Notes: a model not told the origin generated them from the sequence alone. 64,000 nucleotides of DNA from Guptibacillus algicola (GCF_020171805.1 NZ_JAIVAF010000001.1:124001-188000); one strand, 5' to 3'. Positions 1-9,214 are shown, counted from the first letter of the stretch. Made by a program: numbers and translations.

Positions 1-138
1 TTTCACTTCCATACGCATCATCGTATCTTTACGCCATGCCTTGTGCCTCTGAAAGCTAATAACAGAATTCATTACGTCGTATCTTTTTGAAATCGACTGG
101 AAAACTTGGTGAACTCGTTCTTCTTTGGTGGTAGCCAT
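1..138 (-). CDS. menG: Demethylmenaquinone methyltransferase, N-terminal part (runs off left edge)
   Basis: Methylates demethylmenaquinone, the last step of menaquinone synthesis, at the inner face of the membrane. Only the first 46 codons are in the window. They read [13 protein letters not shown] followed by [19 protein letters not shown], the conserved opening of the MenG/UbiE family just before the SAM-binding Rossmann fold. The ATG lies 4 bases after the stop of hepS, so the two are surely cotranscribed. hepS-menG-hepT is the usual Bacillus order, and hepT would be expected beyond the window edge. Assignment rests on this short segment plus synteny. Confidence 0.9.
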   Translation of the reverse strand, partial: MATTKEERVHQVFQSISKRYDVMNSVISFQRHKAWRKDTMMRMEVK

Positions 139-142
139 CTAT

Positions 143-970
143 TTATCCCTCTTCCGCCATTTTCTTTTCCTGAACCCCGTTCAGTCCCCAGTAGAACTCA
201 TGCCTGTTATGAAACCAGCGATGAAAATCCGAATACTGCTGAAACAGAAAATCAATATCTTTCTTTGCATGATCCACATATGAATCTAGAATCGATCGTG
301 CTTTAGCAGTTTGTTCAGTCGTCAATGTAGATTCCCTAACCGCAAGGAACGTAAAGGCGATTTTGTGAAGCAGATTGGTACCTGATTGAATGAGCTCTTG
401 TTTTCTTTCAAAAAGCAATCGATTCAAGTAAAAATATTGTGTACCGAACGACTTCCACTCACTGAGATCGAAATGTTCTGCGACTTTTCTAATTAGGATG
501 GATTCAATATCCTTCAAGTTGCTAAAAATGTAATCTACAGATTGTTCTTCCGCATGGTAAAAAGACATTTTAGATTCATTGATTTCTTGGATAGCACCAG
601 AAAGTGTTCGAATCAATTCGTTGTCTTTCCATTTAGAAAGAATGTGATAGTACATGCTGCTGAAATAGTCACCTGCTAATACAGTAAGCTGTCTGTTTTT
701 GCGCTCATCTTCATTCTGAACATCTGCTAATGAGATACGTTCATGGGTATCTAGCGCAATTTGTACAAGCATGATCGATAGCAGTGTATCCTGCTTTCTT
801 TCCTTCTCGAGCGAAGTCTGCTCTAACATCTCGTGGAACAAATACAGCCTTTCTTCATCAATAACTGGGATATCGATGAAACGAAGCAAGTAGGAATGTG
901 CCAAACGAGAATGCAACTTTTCCCGTACGATGTTTAGTTGTTTATGTTTGTAATCCATCGGATTGTTCAT
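143..970 (-). CDS. hepS: Heptaprenyl diphosphate synthase component I
   Basis: Small non-catalytic subunit of the two-component heptaprenyl diphosphate synthase, which builds the C35 side chain of menaquinone together with HepT. The protein is all-helical, with the family signatures ALDTHERISL and RKNRQLTVLAGDYFSSMYY near residues 75-105, and it matches B. subtilis HepS along its length. The ATG at 970 is preferred because AGGGG stands 8 bases upstream; an in-frame ATG at 988 adds 6 residues but has no good ribosome binding site. It lies upstream of menG and downstream of mtrB and folE, as in B. subtilis. Confidence 0.93.
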   Translation of the reverse strand: MNNPMDYKHKQLNIVREKLHSRLAHSYLLRFIDIPVIDEERLYLFHEMLEQTSLEKERKQDTLLSIMLVQIALDTHERISLADVQNEDERKNRQLTVLAGDYFSSMYYHILSKWKDNELIRTLSGAIQEINESKMSFYHAEEQSVDYIFSNLKDIESILIRKVAEHFDLSEWKSFGTQYFYLNRLLFERKQELIQSGTNLLHKIAFTFLAVRESTLTTEQTAKARSILDSYVDHAKKDIDFLFQQYSDFHRWFHNRHEFYWGLNGVQEKKMAEEG

Positions 971-1094
971 ATCCCTTACCCCTAACATATCATCCAGTAG
1001 AGTATGTATTTACACTTAGTATAGCACAAGAAGGCCTATGCTAAAACGAAACTGAAGCGGTGATAAAAGAAGAAAAGCAGGCTTATACCCTGCT

Positions 1095-1316
1095 TTACTC
1101 ATCGTTGTTAATCTCACCATGACTGGTTTGAATAACTGCTTTCCCTCTTATTTTCACAGCAGAAGTATGCTCAGTGAACTGCGCAATCATTACCTCACCT
1201 TTATCCAGCTTTTCGGAATGGTGAAACCGCGTATCAGAACCACGTGTTAGTCCGATTACATTCACACCATTCTCAAGAGCTTTAATAACGAAGAAATCAT
1301 TGTTCTCTAATTTCAT
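1095..1316 (-). CDS. mtrB: Trp RNA-binding attenuation protein TRAP
   Basis: TRAP forms an 11-subunit ring that, when loaded with tryptophan, binds repeated GAG/UAG triplets in leader RNA and attenuates the trp operon. The 73-residue protein carries the family core [20 protein letters not shown] and [19 protein letters not shown] almost unchanged. These include the Thr and His residues that surround tryptophan and the KxK-type RNA-contact region. It follows folE by 21 bases, so mtrA(folE)-mtrB form an operon as in B. subtilis. Its presence predicts TRAP-regulated trp and folate genes elsewhere in the genome; no anti-TRAP gene is seen here. Confidence 0.97.
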   Translation of the reverse strand: MKLENNDFFVIKALENGVNVIGLTRGSDTRFHHSEKLDKGEVMIAQFTEHTSAVKIRGKAVIQTSHGEINNDE

Positions 1317-1337
1317 GATATCCCTCCTGAATCAGGA

Positions 1338-1904
1338 TTAACCCTTAATTAAACCAAGTACTTCTGCTCTTGCAGCAGTATCGTTTTCAAATATTCCTCT
1401 AACTGCTGACGTAACCGTTGAAGAACCTGGTTTCTTCACGCCTCTCATCGTCATACACATATGTTCAGCTTCCACAACAACCATTACACCGTGAGGTTCG
1501 AGTGTGTCGACCATCGTATTTGCAATTGTTGAAGTAATACGTTCTTGTAGCTGTGGACGCTTTGTGACAGCTTCCACTGCTCTTGCAAGCTTACTAAGTC
1601 CAGTAACCTTGCCACCTTTTGGTATATAAGCAACGTGAGCTTTACCGAAGAATGGGACTAGGTGGTGCTCACATGTTGAATAAAATGGAATATCTTTAAC
1701 AAGGACTAACTCTTCATGATCTTCTCCAAAAATCGTTTGGAAGTGTTCTTTCGGATCTTGATTTAGTCCTTGGAAAATTTCTTCATACATTCGTGCAACA
1801 CGCTTCGGCGTATCTTGTAGACCCTCGCGTTCCGGATCCTCGCCGATCGCTTCTAAAATCATTTTAACTGCTTCTTGTATTTTTCCATGATTAACTTCGA
1901 ACAT
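1338..1904 (-). CDS. folE: GTP cyclohydrolase I
   Basis: Converts GTP to 7,8-dihydroneopterin triphosphate, the first step of folate synthesis. The 188-residue length is normal for the family (B. subtilis MtrA is 190). Signatures visible are the zinc-binding Cys and His in [20 protein letters not shown] (about residues 74-93), the GLSKLAR helix and the C-terminal [16 protein letters not shown] with EHMCMTMRG, which supplies the third zinc ligand. It is preceded by GGAGGAGTAAAG. It is the first gene of the folE-mtrB pair and lies downstream of hbs, past the hbs terminator. Confidence 0.97.
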   Translation of the reverse strand: MFEVNHGKIQEAVKMILEAIGEDPEREGLQDTPKRVARMYEEIFQGLNQDPKEHFQTIFGEDHEELVLVKDIPFYSTCEHHLVPFFGKAHVAYIPKGGKVTGLSKLARAVEAVTKRPQLQERITSTIANTMVDTLEPHGVMVVVEAEHMCMTMRGVKKPGSSTVTSAVRGIFENDTAARAEVLGLIKG

Positions 1905-1974
1905 TCGTCTTTACTCCTCCATTCAAGACTTTACAATACATATAAAAATTTTAGCACACGGAGGAACAGTTAGC

Positions 1975-2010
1975 AAAAAAGAAGAGTCGCATAAGGTGCG
2001 ACTCTTCTTC
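1975..2010 (-). terminator. Intrinsic terminator after hbs
   Basis: On the minus strand GAAGAGTCGCACC pairs with the downstream arm around the 1981-2007 palindrome, followed by a run of T (AAAAAA at 1975-1980 on the plus strand). It starts about 15 bases after the hbs stop. Confidence 0.8.
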
Positions 2011-2022
2011 TGCCCTATGTAT

Positions 2023-2295
2023 TTACTTAACTGCATCCTTAAGGGCTTTACCAGGTTTAAAAGCAGGTACCTTGCTTGCAGCGATTTCAATTTCTTCGCC
2101 AGTTTGAGGGTTGCGCCCTTTACGAGCAGAACGCTCACGGACTTCAAAGTTACCAAAACCAATTAGTTGAACTTTGTCACCTTCTTGCAAGGACTGCATA
2201 ATGTTATCAAAAACTGCATCAACAGCTTTTGTAGCTTCTTTTTTAGAAAGCTCTGCAGATTCTGCAACAGAATTGATAAGATCTGTCTTGTTCAT
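2023..2295 (-). CDS. hbs: DNA-binding protein HU
   Basis: Histone-like nucleoid protein that bends and compacts DNA as a homodimer. The 90 residues begin [12 protein letters not shown] and carry the beta-arm signature [20 protein letters not shown] at about residues 46-65. The ATG at 2295 is chosen because AGGAGGTG stands 6 bases upstream; a GTG three codons earlier lies inside that ribosome binding site. It is a single gene between spoIVA and folE, each boundary closed by a terminator, which matches the B. subtilis arrangement. Confidence 0.97.
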   Translation of the reverse strand: MNKTDLINSVAESAELSKKEATKAVDAVFDNIMQSLQEGDKVQLIGFGNFEVRERSARKGRNPQTGEEIEIAASKVPAFKPGKALKDAVK

Positions 2296-2397
2296 TCCGT
2301 TCACCTCCTCTCAAGAGAGATGGATACATACATTCATTCACAGAAAATCCGATATTTATACGGAGCAATGCACGTTTAGTACGTTTGCAAGCCCTAT

Positions 2398-2424
2398 ATT
2401 ATACGAAGACGCGAAAGAATTCAA
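2398..2424 (-). promoter_or_regulatory. Putative sigma-A promoter of hbs
   Basis: The minus strand shows a perfect TATAAT (2398-2403) with TTGAAT (2419-2424) at a short 15-base spacing. It lies about 100 bases upstream of the hbs start. The spacing is suboptimal, so the -10 is firmer than the -35. The rest of the 2296-2574 gap shows no gene. Confidence 0.45.
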
Positions 2425-2573
2425 TATGTTTGTCCCGATTTAAGCGATTTTTAAGGGATTTTTTATCTATTATCCGCTATTTTTCCTATTTGTAAACGCT
2501 TTAGCTCAATCTTTCGATAAAATAAAGCTCATCATACTAACCCATGCTCCCTCTTGATTCCCACCTAAACAAA

Positions 2574-2604
2574 CGAAAAACCGACTCCAGCTATTGGAGT
2601 CGGC
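2574..2604 (-). terminator. Intrinsic terminator after spoIVA
   Basis: Ten-base-pair stem CCGACTCCAG/TTGGAGTCGG (2581-2603) followed on the minus strand by TTTTT. It starts a few bases after the spoIVA stop. Confidence 0.88.
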
Positions 2605-2608
2605 TCTT

Positions 2609-4087
2609 TTATAATATGATCGCAATTAATCCGCCTGAACCTTCATTGATAATTCGCTCTAACGTTTCTTTAAGCTTATATCGAGCATTCTCAGGCATTA
2701 ACCCAAGCTTAGCTTGAATGCCTTCTCTTACAATCGAATTCAAAGATCTTCCGAAGATATCAGAATTCCAGATTGAAAGCGGATCTTCTTCAAAGTCTTG
2801 CATCAAGTATCGAACAAGTTCTTCACTCTGTTTCTCAGTACCAATAATAGGTGCAAATTCAGACTCAACGTCTACTTTTATCATATGGATCGATGGTGCT
2901 ACGGCCTTCAACCTTACTCCAAACCTTGATCCCTGGCGAATAATTTCTGGCTCATCCAGGCTCATATCCTCGATGGAAGGTGCTGCAATTCCATAGCCAG
3001 TTTGCCTTACCATTCTAAGAGCATCTGACACTTGGTCATATTCAGCTTTAGCAAATGCAAACTCTTGCATTAGCTGCAACAGGTGATCTTTCCCTCTTAT
3101 CTCTACTCCAACTACTTCTTTTAATATCTGGTCATATAAGTCTTCAGGAGCATAAAGGTCTATTTCTGCTATCCCTTGACCCATTTCGATGCCAGCTAAC
3201 CGTGCATTTTGTATAAATTCAAATTCTTCAAAATTCCCAACTACACGGTCAACATCACGAAGTCTTTTGATGTCCTTAACCGTCTCTCTCACAGAATCTT
3301 CGTAATTCTGTCTTAACCAGTGGTCTTGATGAAGCACCATCACCCAGCTTGGTAAGTTCACATTCACTTCGAGGACAGGAAATTCATAAAGAACTTCTCT
3401 CATCACAGTATTGATATCATGCTCAGTCATGCTCTCAACACTGAGTGAAATAACAGGAATATCGTATTTGTTTGATAGATCTCCTCGTAAGGCTTCTGTT
3501 TGAGGGTGGTGTGGGTGAGCTGAGTTCACAATCATAATAAAAGGCTTACCGACTTCCTTTAACTCCTCAACCACTCTTTCTTCTGATTCAAGATAATCAT
3601 GTCGAGGAATTTCTCCAATCGATCCATCTGTTGTAATCACTACACCGAGAGTGGAATGCTCCTGTATCACTTTTCGTGTACCGATTTCAGCAGCTTCTTG
3701 GAAAGGAATCGGTTCTTCGTACCAAGGTGTGTTGATCATTCTTGGTCCGTCTTCGTCTTCATATCCTTTTGCACCTGGCACAGCATATCCTACACAGTCT
3801 ACAAGTCGCACATTAACATCTAGTCCATCCTCAACGTGAATTGAAATGGCATGGTTAGGTACAAATTTTGGTTCAGTAGTCATAATTGTTCTTCCTGCAG
3901 CACTCTGTGGAAGCTCATCCTGTGCTCTGGCACGGTCAGAATCACTTTCCATATTCGGCAGTACGATTAACTCCATAAACTTTTTGATGAATGTTGATTT
4001 ACCTGTTCTAACAGAACCTACGACCCCCAGGTATATATCTCCTCCTGTACGCTCTGCGATATCTTTGAAGATATCCACTCTCTCCAC
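2609..4087 (-). CDS. spoIVA: Stage IV sporulation protein A, coat morphogenetic ATPase
   Basis: SpoIVA polymerises by ATP hydrolysis into the basement layer of the spore coat on the forespore outer membrane and is also needed for cortex assembly. The 492-residue length equals that of B. subtilis. The N-terminal TRAFAC-type domain has the Walker A GSVRTGKSTF (about residues 24-33) and the Walker B region VDCVGYAVPGAKGY. The C-terminus ends GSGGLIAIIL, the conserved tail that anchors the protein through SpoVM. It is monocistronic here, with its own sigma-E type promoter and a strong terminator. Confidence 0.98.
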   Translation of the reverse strand: MERVDIFKDIAERTGGDIYLGVVGSVRTGKSTFIKKFMELIVLPNMESDSDRARAQDELPQSAAGRTIMTTEPKFVPNHAISIHVEDGLDVNVRLVDCVGYAVPGAKGYEDEDGPRMINTPWYEEPIPFQEAAEIGTRKVIQEHSTLGVVITTDGSIGEIPRHDYLESEERVVEELKEVGKPFIMIVNSAHPHHPQTEALRGDLSNKYDIPVISLSVESMTEHDINTVMREVLYEFPVLEVNVNLPSWVMVLHQDHWLRQNYEDSVRETVKDIKRLRDVDRVVGNFEEFEFIQNARLAGIEMGQGIAEIDLYAPEDLYDQILKEVVGVEIRGKDHLLQLMQEFAFAKAEYDQVSDALRMVRQTGYGIAAPSIEDMSLDEPEIIRQGSRFGVRLKAVAPSIHMIKVDVESEFAPIIGTEKQSEELVRYLMQDFEEDPLSIWNSDIFGRSLNSIVREGIQAKLGLMPENARYKLKETLERIINEGSGGLIAIIL

Positions 4088-4161
4088 GTGATCGCCTCCT
4101 GAATTCCACCTCTGTGGATGGAATAATTCAATACTGACCGCAGACTTACTTGGACACTATC

Positions 4162-4190
4162 ATTCTATTGATGTTGTCCAACAAATATGA
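4162..4190 (-). promoter_or_regulatory. Sigma-E type promoter of spoIVA
   Basis: The minus strand reads TCATATT (4184-4190), 14 bases, then AATAGAAT (4162-4169). The sigma-E consensus is KMATATT-N14-CATACAMT, so the -35 is perfect and the -10 matches 6 of 8. Distance to the spoIVA ATG is about 75 bases. spoIVA is known to depend on sigma-E in B. subtilis. Confidence 0.65.
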
Positions 4191-4254
4191 CAAATCAAAG
4201 TAAAAGCATTTGATTTACGAGAAATACCTTCGTCCCTCTATAAATCCTCCACAT

Positions 4255-4302
4255 AAAAAAGTCCCTCCTCTTTTTAATAGATGTATTGCTAAAGAGGAGG
4301 GA
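4255..4302 (-). terminator. Intrinsic terminator after the yphF-like gene
   Basis: Twelve-base arms TCCCTCCTCTTT and AAAGAGGAGGGA (4262-4302) with a loop of about 17 bases, followed on the minus strand by TTTTTT. It starts 7 bases after the stop codon. Confidence 0.8.
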
Positions 4303-4308
4303 AAATAC

Positions 4309-5028
4309 CTATTTTACTAAAAAAACAGCTTTACCGTTATCAATTGTGTAAGGTACGGAAGATACAGGAACGTAGAAAGAATTAAATGCTAACAGATCCC
4401 TAATGTCGTCTCCTTCTTTAAAGGAATGCTCAGGGTTGTTCGTGATCGCTTTATTCAGATCACTTCGATAATCTACGTGAACATTTCCTTTTTCATCAAG
4501 AAAGAAAGGAAGATCATCATTCGTAAAAGGGCTCTTGATTGTTGGTTCGGTATCCATACCTAGTTTTTCGTAATCAATAGAATATCGATCTTTTGCAAGG
4601 ATGTCTTTAAAGGGTGGATACTTATGATTTCTTCTATAATCATTAATCCTTAACTGTAGGTCCTTTACTTCCTCAACAATAATCAAATCCAATATACGGA
4701 CCATCGGATCGTTTTCTACATTGATTAATACGTATTGGAAGACCCCACCATTTTCAAAAGAATTTCCAGGTGGTTCTTGTAAGTATGCAGGGACTATTTT
4801 TTTGAAATCGATAGGGTATTTCTGATAGATCGGCGTACCTTCGTCCCTCGTTTTGATAGGTAAGACCGATTTATTACTCTGATATTGGTCAACAGCAGTC
4901 TGAACTGAGTCGATTTGATCAGTGTATGGTATTCTGTTTTCCCCTTTTCTACTTTCTGGATACAAACAACCAGAAAGAATCAGTAAGACGCCTGTCCATA
5001 AGAGGAACTGTAGTCCACATTTTTTCAT
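4309..5028 (-). CDS. yphF: YphF-like lipoprotein of unknown function
   Basis: A predicted secreted lipoprotein. The N-terminus has a basic MKKC start, a hydrophobic stretch and the lipobox LSGC with the acylated Cys at residue 21. The rest is hydrophilic, with no membrane segment and no catalytic motif that I recognise. Length (239) and position between spoIVA and a DUF2768 gene match B. subtilis YphF. The ATG at 5028 has AAGGA 9 bases upstream; the ATG 9 bases earlier abuts that site. In B. subtilis the neighbours are sporulation genes, so a role in the mother cell or spore envelope is possible but only inferred. Confidence 0.8.
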   Translation of the reverse strand: MKKCGLQFLLWTGVLLILSGCLYPESRKGENRIPYTDQIDSVQTAVDQYQSNKSVLPIKTRDEGTPIYQKYPIDFKKIVPAYLQEPPGNSFENGGVFQYVLINVENDPMVRILDLIIVEEVKDLQLRINDYRRNHKYPPFKDILAKDRYSIDYEKLGMDTEPTIKSPFTNDDLPFFLDEKGNVHVDYRSDLNKAITNNPEHSFKEGDDIRDLLAFNSFYVPVSSVPYTIDNGKAVFLVK

Positions 5029-5065
5029 GATTTTCATTCCTTATAAGAAAGATTTCGAGCCTTCT

Positions 5066-5263
5066 TCAATCAGTTGGACCTGTGAAAACGACGAGAAGCA
5101 TGAGAACACCTGAAGTGAACATACACAAATATGCGAAGGTTGAAACGACAACCTTTATTACGCCTTTTAATTTCGCTCTACTAAACATAATCGCGAGTAC
5201 AGCGATAAACATCAATCCCATCGATGATAGCGCTACCCACATTTTTATTAATCCCGGTGACAT
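5066..5263 (-). CDS. DUF2768 small membrane protein (YphE-like)
   Basis: A 65-residue protein with two hydrophobic segments (about residues 8-27 and 36-60) separated by a basic SRAKLKG loop. Its size and its place next to yphF match B. subtilis YphE, a DUF2768 protein of unknown function. GTGGGGG precedes the ATG by about 8 bases. The yphF-like gene starts 37 bases downstream, so the two are probably cotranscribed. No function can be given from sequence. Confidence 0.75.
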   Translation of the reverse strand: MSPGLIKMWVALSSMGLMFIAVLAIMFSRAKLKGVIKVVVSTFAYLCMFTSGVLMLLVVFTGPTD

Positions 5264-5370
5264 ATGATTTCCCCCACTCTAATCTAACTGATGCCCATCA
5301 TTATATCAAAATTTCACGAATCCGTCCTAATCACGTTTGATGAAAGTTTGAATTCTTTATGTATACACAA

Positions 5371-5408
5371 ATAAAAAGCTGAAGAAAGGGGCAATTTCCT
5401 CAGCTTTG
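5371..5408 (-). terminator. Probable intrinsic terminator after spoVIF
   Basis: Arms AAAGCTGA (5375-5382) and TCAGCTTT (5399-5406) with an inner GAAA/TTTC pairing, followed on the minus strand by a T-rich tract. It lies about 110 bases after the spoVIF stop. Confidence 0.6.
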
Positions 5409-5519
5409 ACTATATGAATTTCATTTGAAGTATGCTTCTGCTCAATAATCGTTCTGTATCAGTATATGATGTTTCATTCATACGGTATCGTGTAAACGCC
5501 TAGATTTCGTATACTTTTC

Positions 5520-5771
5520 CTATTTCTGGCTAAATAATTTTGCAATGGAAGCGAAATCCAAAGGTATGTTTTTATTAACAATGGCCTTTACAATTCGGTC
5601 TTCCTTTTCTTTTGTTACCGTCACATTTGCTACACGTGCAACGTTAGCAATGAGCCTGCGCACCGTTCGTTCATCTGAAAAATCTGCGCCCTGGACCGAG
5701 TCAGCCAATTTAAATATGTCTTCTTTTTTAACATTGGTTTTCTTTTCAATGTTATCAAACAAATCGCTCAC
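5520..5771 (-). CDS. spoVIF: Stage VI sporulation protein F
   Basis: SpoVIF (YjcC) is a sporulation-specific protein needed for the late mother-cell sigma-K/GerE coat programme in B. subtilis. The 83-residue protein is soluble and helical. The family is recognised from MSDLFDNIEKKTNV, DIFKLADSVQ and VRRLIANVARVANV. In B. subtilis spoVIF is elsewhere on the chromosome (yjc region), so its place beside gpsA and the yphE-like gene differs from the model organism. It is preceded by AAGGAGGAAACAG. Confidence 0.9.
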   Translation of the reverse strand: MSDLFDNIEKKTNVKKEDIFKLADSVQGADFSDERTVRRLIANVARVANVTVTKEKEDRIVKAIVNKNIPLDFASIAKLFSQK

Positions 5772-5842
5772 ACTGTTTCCTCCTTACCATTAAGGTTCAA
5801 CATAGTGTATGCAAGGAGGAAAACTTCGTGCTTTACCAATCG

Positions 5843-6895
5843 CTATTGTTTTCTGTTCAATTCAAATTTATCAGCTAATAGAGATGTTAGATCCTCAGTT
5901 TCATGGGTACGCAATCTTCCCATTAGCTGGTCGACACCATCTTTTGGTTCTTTGTTATTGAAAAGCACATCATACAAAACAGAGGTGATCGGCATTTCAA
6001 CATTTTGTTCCTTAGCAAGATAGTAAGCTGCTTTCGTAGTGCGAACACCTTCAACTACCATCCCCATATTCTCAAGAACTTCATCTAGATTTTTGCCTTT
6101 CCCAAGCAAGTTCCCTGCACGCCAGTTTCGGCTGTGGGCACTCGTACAAGTAACGACTAAATCGCCGATTCCTGTAAGCCCCATGAACGTGAGGGGGTTA
6201 GCTCCCATAGCTGCACCTAGACGTGCAATCTCAGCAAGACCTCGTGTAATGAGAGCCGCTTTCGCATTATCACCATATCCTAAGCCATCAGATAGTCCAG
6301 CTCCTAGAGCAATAATGTTTTTTAATGCTCCACCTAGTTCAACGCCAATGATATCGTCATTTGTGTACACTCGGAAATTCGAATTGATAAAGAGACCCTG
6401 AGCGTATTCTGCATCTTCAATATTCTTTGAAGATACTGTAACCGTAGTAGGGTGACGAAGACTGACCTCTTCTGCATGACTTGGGCCAGATAGCACAACA
6501 ACTGATTTTCTCAAGTTTTCTGGAATCTCTTCTTCAATAACCTGTGAAATACGCATAAGAGATCCTGGTTCAATTCCTTTGCTTGCATGGATGATCGAAA
6601 CTGAATTCTTTAGCAACCCTTTAAGCTCAGGAAGAACTTCTCTCAATGCCTTTGTAGGAGTAACGAGAAGGATTGCATCTGTACCATCCACACATTCAGC
6701 AAGCGAAGTGGTTGCTTGTAATGCTGTAGGTAAGGTTATACCTGGCAAATATTTTTCGTTCGTGTGATTTTGATTGATTTCATTCGCTAAATCTTCACGC
6801 CTTGCCCATACCTTCACGTTGTGGTTGTTATCTGCAAGAACAATAGCAAGTGCTGTACCCCAGCTACCTGCCCCAATTACTGAAATAGTTGCCAT
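5843..6895 (-). CDS. gpsA: NAD(P)-dependent glycerol-3-phosphate dehydrogenase
   Basis: Reduces dihydroxyacetone phosphate to sn-glycerol 3-phosphate, the backbone of phospholipids. The Rossmann motif [10 protein letters not shown] is at residues 7-16. The catalytic Lys region is [15 protein letters not shown], and the C-terminal domain has [14 protein letters not shown]-type residues. The protein is 350 residues, normal for the family. The ATG at 6895 has AAGGAG 8 bases upstream. It lies 12 bases after plsY, whose enzyme uses its product, so the two form a metabolic pair in one operon with der. Confidence 0.97.
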   Translation of the reverse strand: MATISVIGAGSWGTALAIVLADNNHNVKVWARREDLANEINQNHTNEKYLPGITLPTALQATTSLAECVDGTDAILLVTPTKALREVLPELKGLLKNSVSIIHASKGIEPGSLMRISQVIEEEIPENLRKSVVVLSGPSHAEEVSLRHPTTVTVSSKNIEDAEYAQGLFINSNFRVYTNDDIIGVELGGALKNIIALGAGLSDGLGYGDNAKAALITRGLAEIARLGAAMGANPLTFMGLTGIGDLVVTCTSAHSRNWRAGNLLGKGKNLDEVLENMGMVVEGVRTTKAAYYLAKEQNVEMPITSVLYDVLFNNKEPKDGVDQLMGRLRTHETEDLTSLLADKFELNRKQ

Positions 6896-6907
6896 TCTAC
6901 CCACTCC

Positions 6908-7507
6908 TTACTGCTCTACTTTTTGTCCAAGCTTACTCTCAGTTCCTGATAGAAGTCGTTTAACGTTCGTACGGTGTCTAAAGATCGATAAAATAGCTAC
7001 AATAAACCCAAGCAGTACATACGATACTGGATTACCACCTAATAAAAAGATGAATGCAGGTGTTAATACAACAAAAATAAGGGATCCGAGTGACACATAT
7101 CTCGTAATAAATATAGCTATAATTGCGAGGATCCCAGCATATAGAGCTGGCAGGAAGGCAATAGTAGCGAATACACCGATCGTGGTTGCTACACCCTTTC
7201 CTCCTCTGAAACCGAAGAAGACTGGCCAATTATGACCGATTATAGCAGCGATTCCTGCTAAGAACGGTACGATTGGTTCAGCTGCAAACCAATACCCTAA
7301 CCAGACAGCAATGACCCCCTTCAAGACATCGAGAAGGAGAACAACGACAGCAGGTGCGGTCCCTAATACTCTAAGGGTATTCGTTGCACCCGCATTTCCA
7401 CTTCCATGTTCTCTAATATCTATCTTTTTCACAATTCGGGCGATTAAATAGCTGAAGCTAACTGATCCGAGAAGATAAGCAGCGATGCAAATCAGAATTG
7501 CGACCAT
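6908..7507 (-). CDS. plsY: Acyl-phosphate:glycerol-3-phosphate acyltransferase PlsY
   Basis: Integral membrane enzyme that transfers an acyl group from acyl phosphate to glycerol 3-phosphate, the first committed step of phospholipid synthesis. It shows about five membrane segments over 199 residues. The family signatures are YLLGSVSFSYLIAR, GSGNAGATNTLR (about residues 37-48), NWPVFFGFRGGKGVAT and FRHRTNVKRLL. The ATG at 7507 follows GAGGGGGG. In B. subtilis plsY (yneS) lies far from this region; here it is placed between der and gpsA, directly upstream of the gene making its substrate. Confidence 0.96.
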   Translation of the reverse strand: MVAILICIAAYLLGSVSFSYLIARIVKKIDIREHGSGNAGATNTLRVLGTAPAVVVLLLDVLKGVIAVWLGYWFAAEPIVPFLAGIAAIIGHNWPVFFGFRGGKGVATTIGVFATIAFLPALYAGILAIIAIFITRYVSLGSLIFVVLTPAFIFLLGGNPVSYVLLGFIVAILSIFRHRTNVKRLLSGTESKLGQKVEQ

Positions 7508-7541
7508 CAAATTCCCCCCCTCAAAAGTGATGCTTTATATC

Positions 7542-8855
7542 TTATTCGCTCTTCTTTCTTGCAAGAATACGAAGTGGCGTTCCCTTGAAACCGAACGTTT
7601 CTCGAATTCTGTTCTCCAAAAAGCGCCTGTATGAGAAATGAAGTAATTCAGGGTCATTCACAAACAGTACGATCGTAGGTGGCTTAACAGCAACTTGAGT
7701 CGCGTAGTTAATTTTCAATCTTCTACCCTTATCTGTCGGCGTTGGGTTCATCGCTACGGAGTCCATGATCAACTCGTTCAAAACGTTTGTTTTCACGCGA
7801 AGCGTATGATTTTCTGCAACCGTATTAATAACTGGTAGTAATGTGTGAAGGCGTTGCTTCGTTTTAGCAGAAAGGAATACGATGGGAGCATAACTTAGGT
7901 ATAAGAAATGATCACGAATTTTCTGTTCAAAATTACGCATTGTCTTGTCATCTTTCTCTACTGCATCCCATTTGTTTACTACGATAATAACTGCTTTCCC
8001 AGCTTCATGAGCATAGCCAGCCACTTTCTTGTCTTGTTCAATGATGCCTTCTTCTCCATCAAGCACAACAAGAACAACATCTGAACGTTCAATTCCTCTC
8101 ATTGCTCTAAGTACACTGTATTTTTCAGTGTTTTCATATATTTTACCACGTTTACGCATACCGGCGGTGTCGATGATGACATACTCTTGTCCTTCTTTTG
8201 TGAAGGTAGAATCGATCGCATCGCGTGTGGTACCTGCTACATCACTTACAATTACTCTTTCTTCTCCTAGAATGGCATTTACCAACGAAGATTTACCAAC
8301 GTTCGGACGGCCAATTACAGAGAACTTTATGGTATTCTCGTCGTATTCAACTTCCCCTTCTTCAGGGAAAGATTTAAATACTTCATCTAATAAATCTCCA
8401 AGCCCTAGCCCGTGAGATCCTGATATCGGGAATGGTTGACCAACTCCAAGCGAGTAAAAGTCGTGAATTAACGCTTGCTGTTCAGGGTTGTCAATTTTAT
8501 TGACCGCTAATACGACTGGTTTCTTTGAGCGGTATAGAATTTTTGCTACTTCTTCATCAGCATTAGAGATTCCATCTCTACCATTAACCATAAAGATAAT
8601 AGCATCCGCTTCATCTATTGCAATTTCTGCCTGGAATCGAATTTGAGAAAGGAATGGAGCATCTCCGATTTCAATACCACCTGTATCAATAATATGAAAA
8701 TCACGATTCAACCATTCTGCAGAACTATAAATACGATCTCTTGTAACTCCTGGTGTATCTTCAACTATTGAAATTCTTTCTCCTACTATACGATTAAATA
8801 TGGTCGATTTTCCTACGTTTGGACGACCAACAATTGCGACAACTGGCTTAGCCAA
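7542..8855 (-). CDS. der: Ribosome-assembly GTPase Der (EngA)
   Basis: Essential GTPase with two tandem G domains that acts in late 50S subunit assembly. Both P-loops read GRPNVGKS (about residues 10-17 and 185-192), with [16 protein letters not shown] switch regions and NKID/NKWD specificity motifs. The C-terminal KH-like domain ends in [15 protein letters not shown] at 8855 is chosen as the start ([10 protein letters not shown]) because AAAGGG lies upstream at a workable distance; a GTG three codons earlier overlaps that site. The length of 437 compares with 436 in B. subtilis. Confidence 0.97.
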   Translation of the reverse strand: MAKPVVAIVGRPNVGKSTIFNRIVGERISIVEDTPGVTRDRIYSSAEWLNRDFHIIDTGGIEIGDAPFLSQIRFQAEIAIDEADAIIFMVNGRDGISNADEEVAKILYRSKKPVVLAVNKIDNPEQQALIHDFYSLGVGQPFPISGSHGLGLGDLLDEVFKSFPEEGEVEYDENTIKFSVIGRPNVGKSSLVNAILGEERVIVSDVAGTTRDAIDSTFTKEGQEYVIIDTAGMRKRGKIYENTEKYSVLRAMRGIERSDVVLVVLDGEEGIIEQDKKVAGYAHEAGKAVIIVVNKWDAVEKDDKTMRNFEQKIRDHFLYLSYAPIVFLSAKTKQRLHTLLPVINTVAENHTLRVKTNVLNELIMDSVAMNPTPTDKGRRLKINYATQVAVKPPTIVLFVNDPELLHFSYRRFLENRIRETFGFKGTPLRILARKKSE

Positions 8856-8937
8856 TATGTACACGCCCTTTCAAAATAAGTATCTATCTAAAGCTTACCT
8901 CTAGAAAGTCGTGGACAAACTTTCCAGTAGCTCACCC

Positions 8938-8966
8938 TAAAAAACCCTCCTTTACTAAGAAGGGTG
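8938..8966 (-). terminator. Intrinsic terminator after the YIEGIA operon
   Basis: Stem ACCCTTCTTAG...AGGAGGGT (8944-8965) followed on the minus strand by TTTTTTA. It lies between the 61-residue gene and der, which separates the membrane operon from der-plsY-gpsA. Confidence 0.7.
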
Positions 8967-9028
8967 TAGTCTCTTGATAGCTTTTATATCTTATCAAAAA
9001 AGACACCAATGAACAACAGAGTATCTAT

Positions 9029-9214
9029 TTAATGTTTGACGATAATGTACACATCGTTGCTTAACTTATGTGCGATACCATCCAAAATAGCCTCCAATTC
9101 CGCAGCTACTTTGTCCATCTCCTCCTTTGAATCACAAACGAACACATTTCCGCCCACCGGGACTTTATTAACAGAATTCGTAATAGCAGCCAGGATCACT
9201 TTCTCCAATATCAC
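9029..9214 (-). CDS. Small partner of the YIEGIA protein (capping complex subunit)
   Basis: A 61-residue soluble protein starting with GTG and rich in Val, Glu and Ala. It is known as a family only through its fixed position after the YIEGIA membrane protein; NCBI family naming calls it a capping complex subunit for YIEGIA. Its GTG start overlaps the TGA stop of the YIEGIA gene (GTGA), which points to translational coupling and fixed stoichiometry. No catalytic motif is visible. The assignment rests on context and size, and its biochemical role is unknown to me. Confidence 0.75.
   Translation of the reverse strand: MILEKVILAAITNSVNKVPVGGNVFVCDSKEEMDKVAAELEAILDGIAHKLSNDVYIIVKH

Noticed and set aside
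1923-2162. 79-codon minus-strand frame overlapping hbs
   Set aside because: It lies in another frame of hbs and its terminator; hbs explains the sequence fully.
2489-2504. cre-like sequence TTGTAAACGCTTTAG between hbs and spoIVA
   Set aside because: Two invariant positions at the 3' end do not fit and it is not close to a likely CcpA-regulated promoter.
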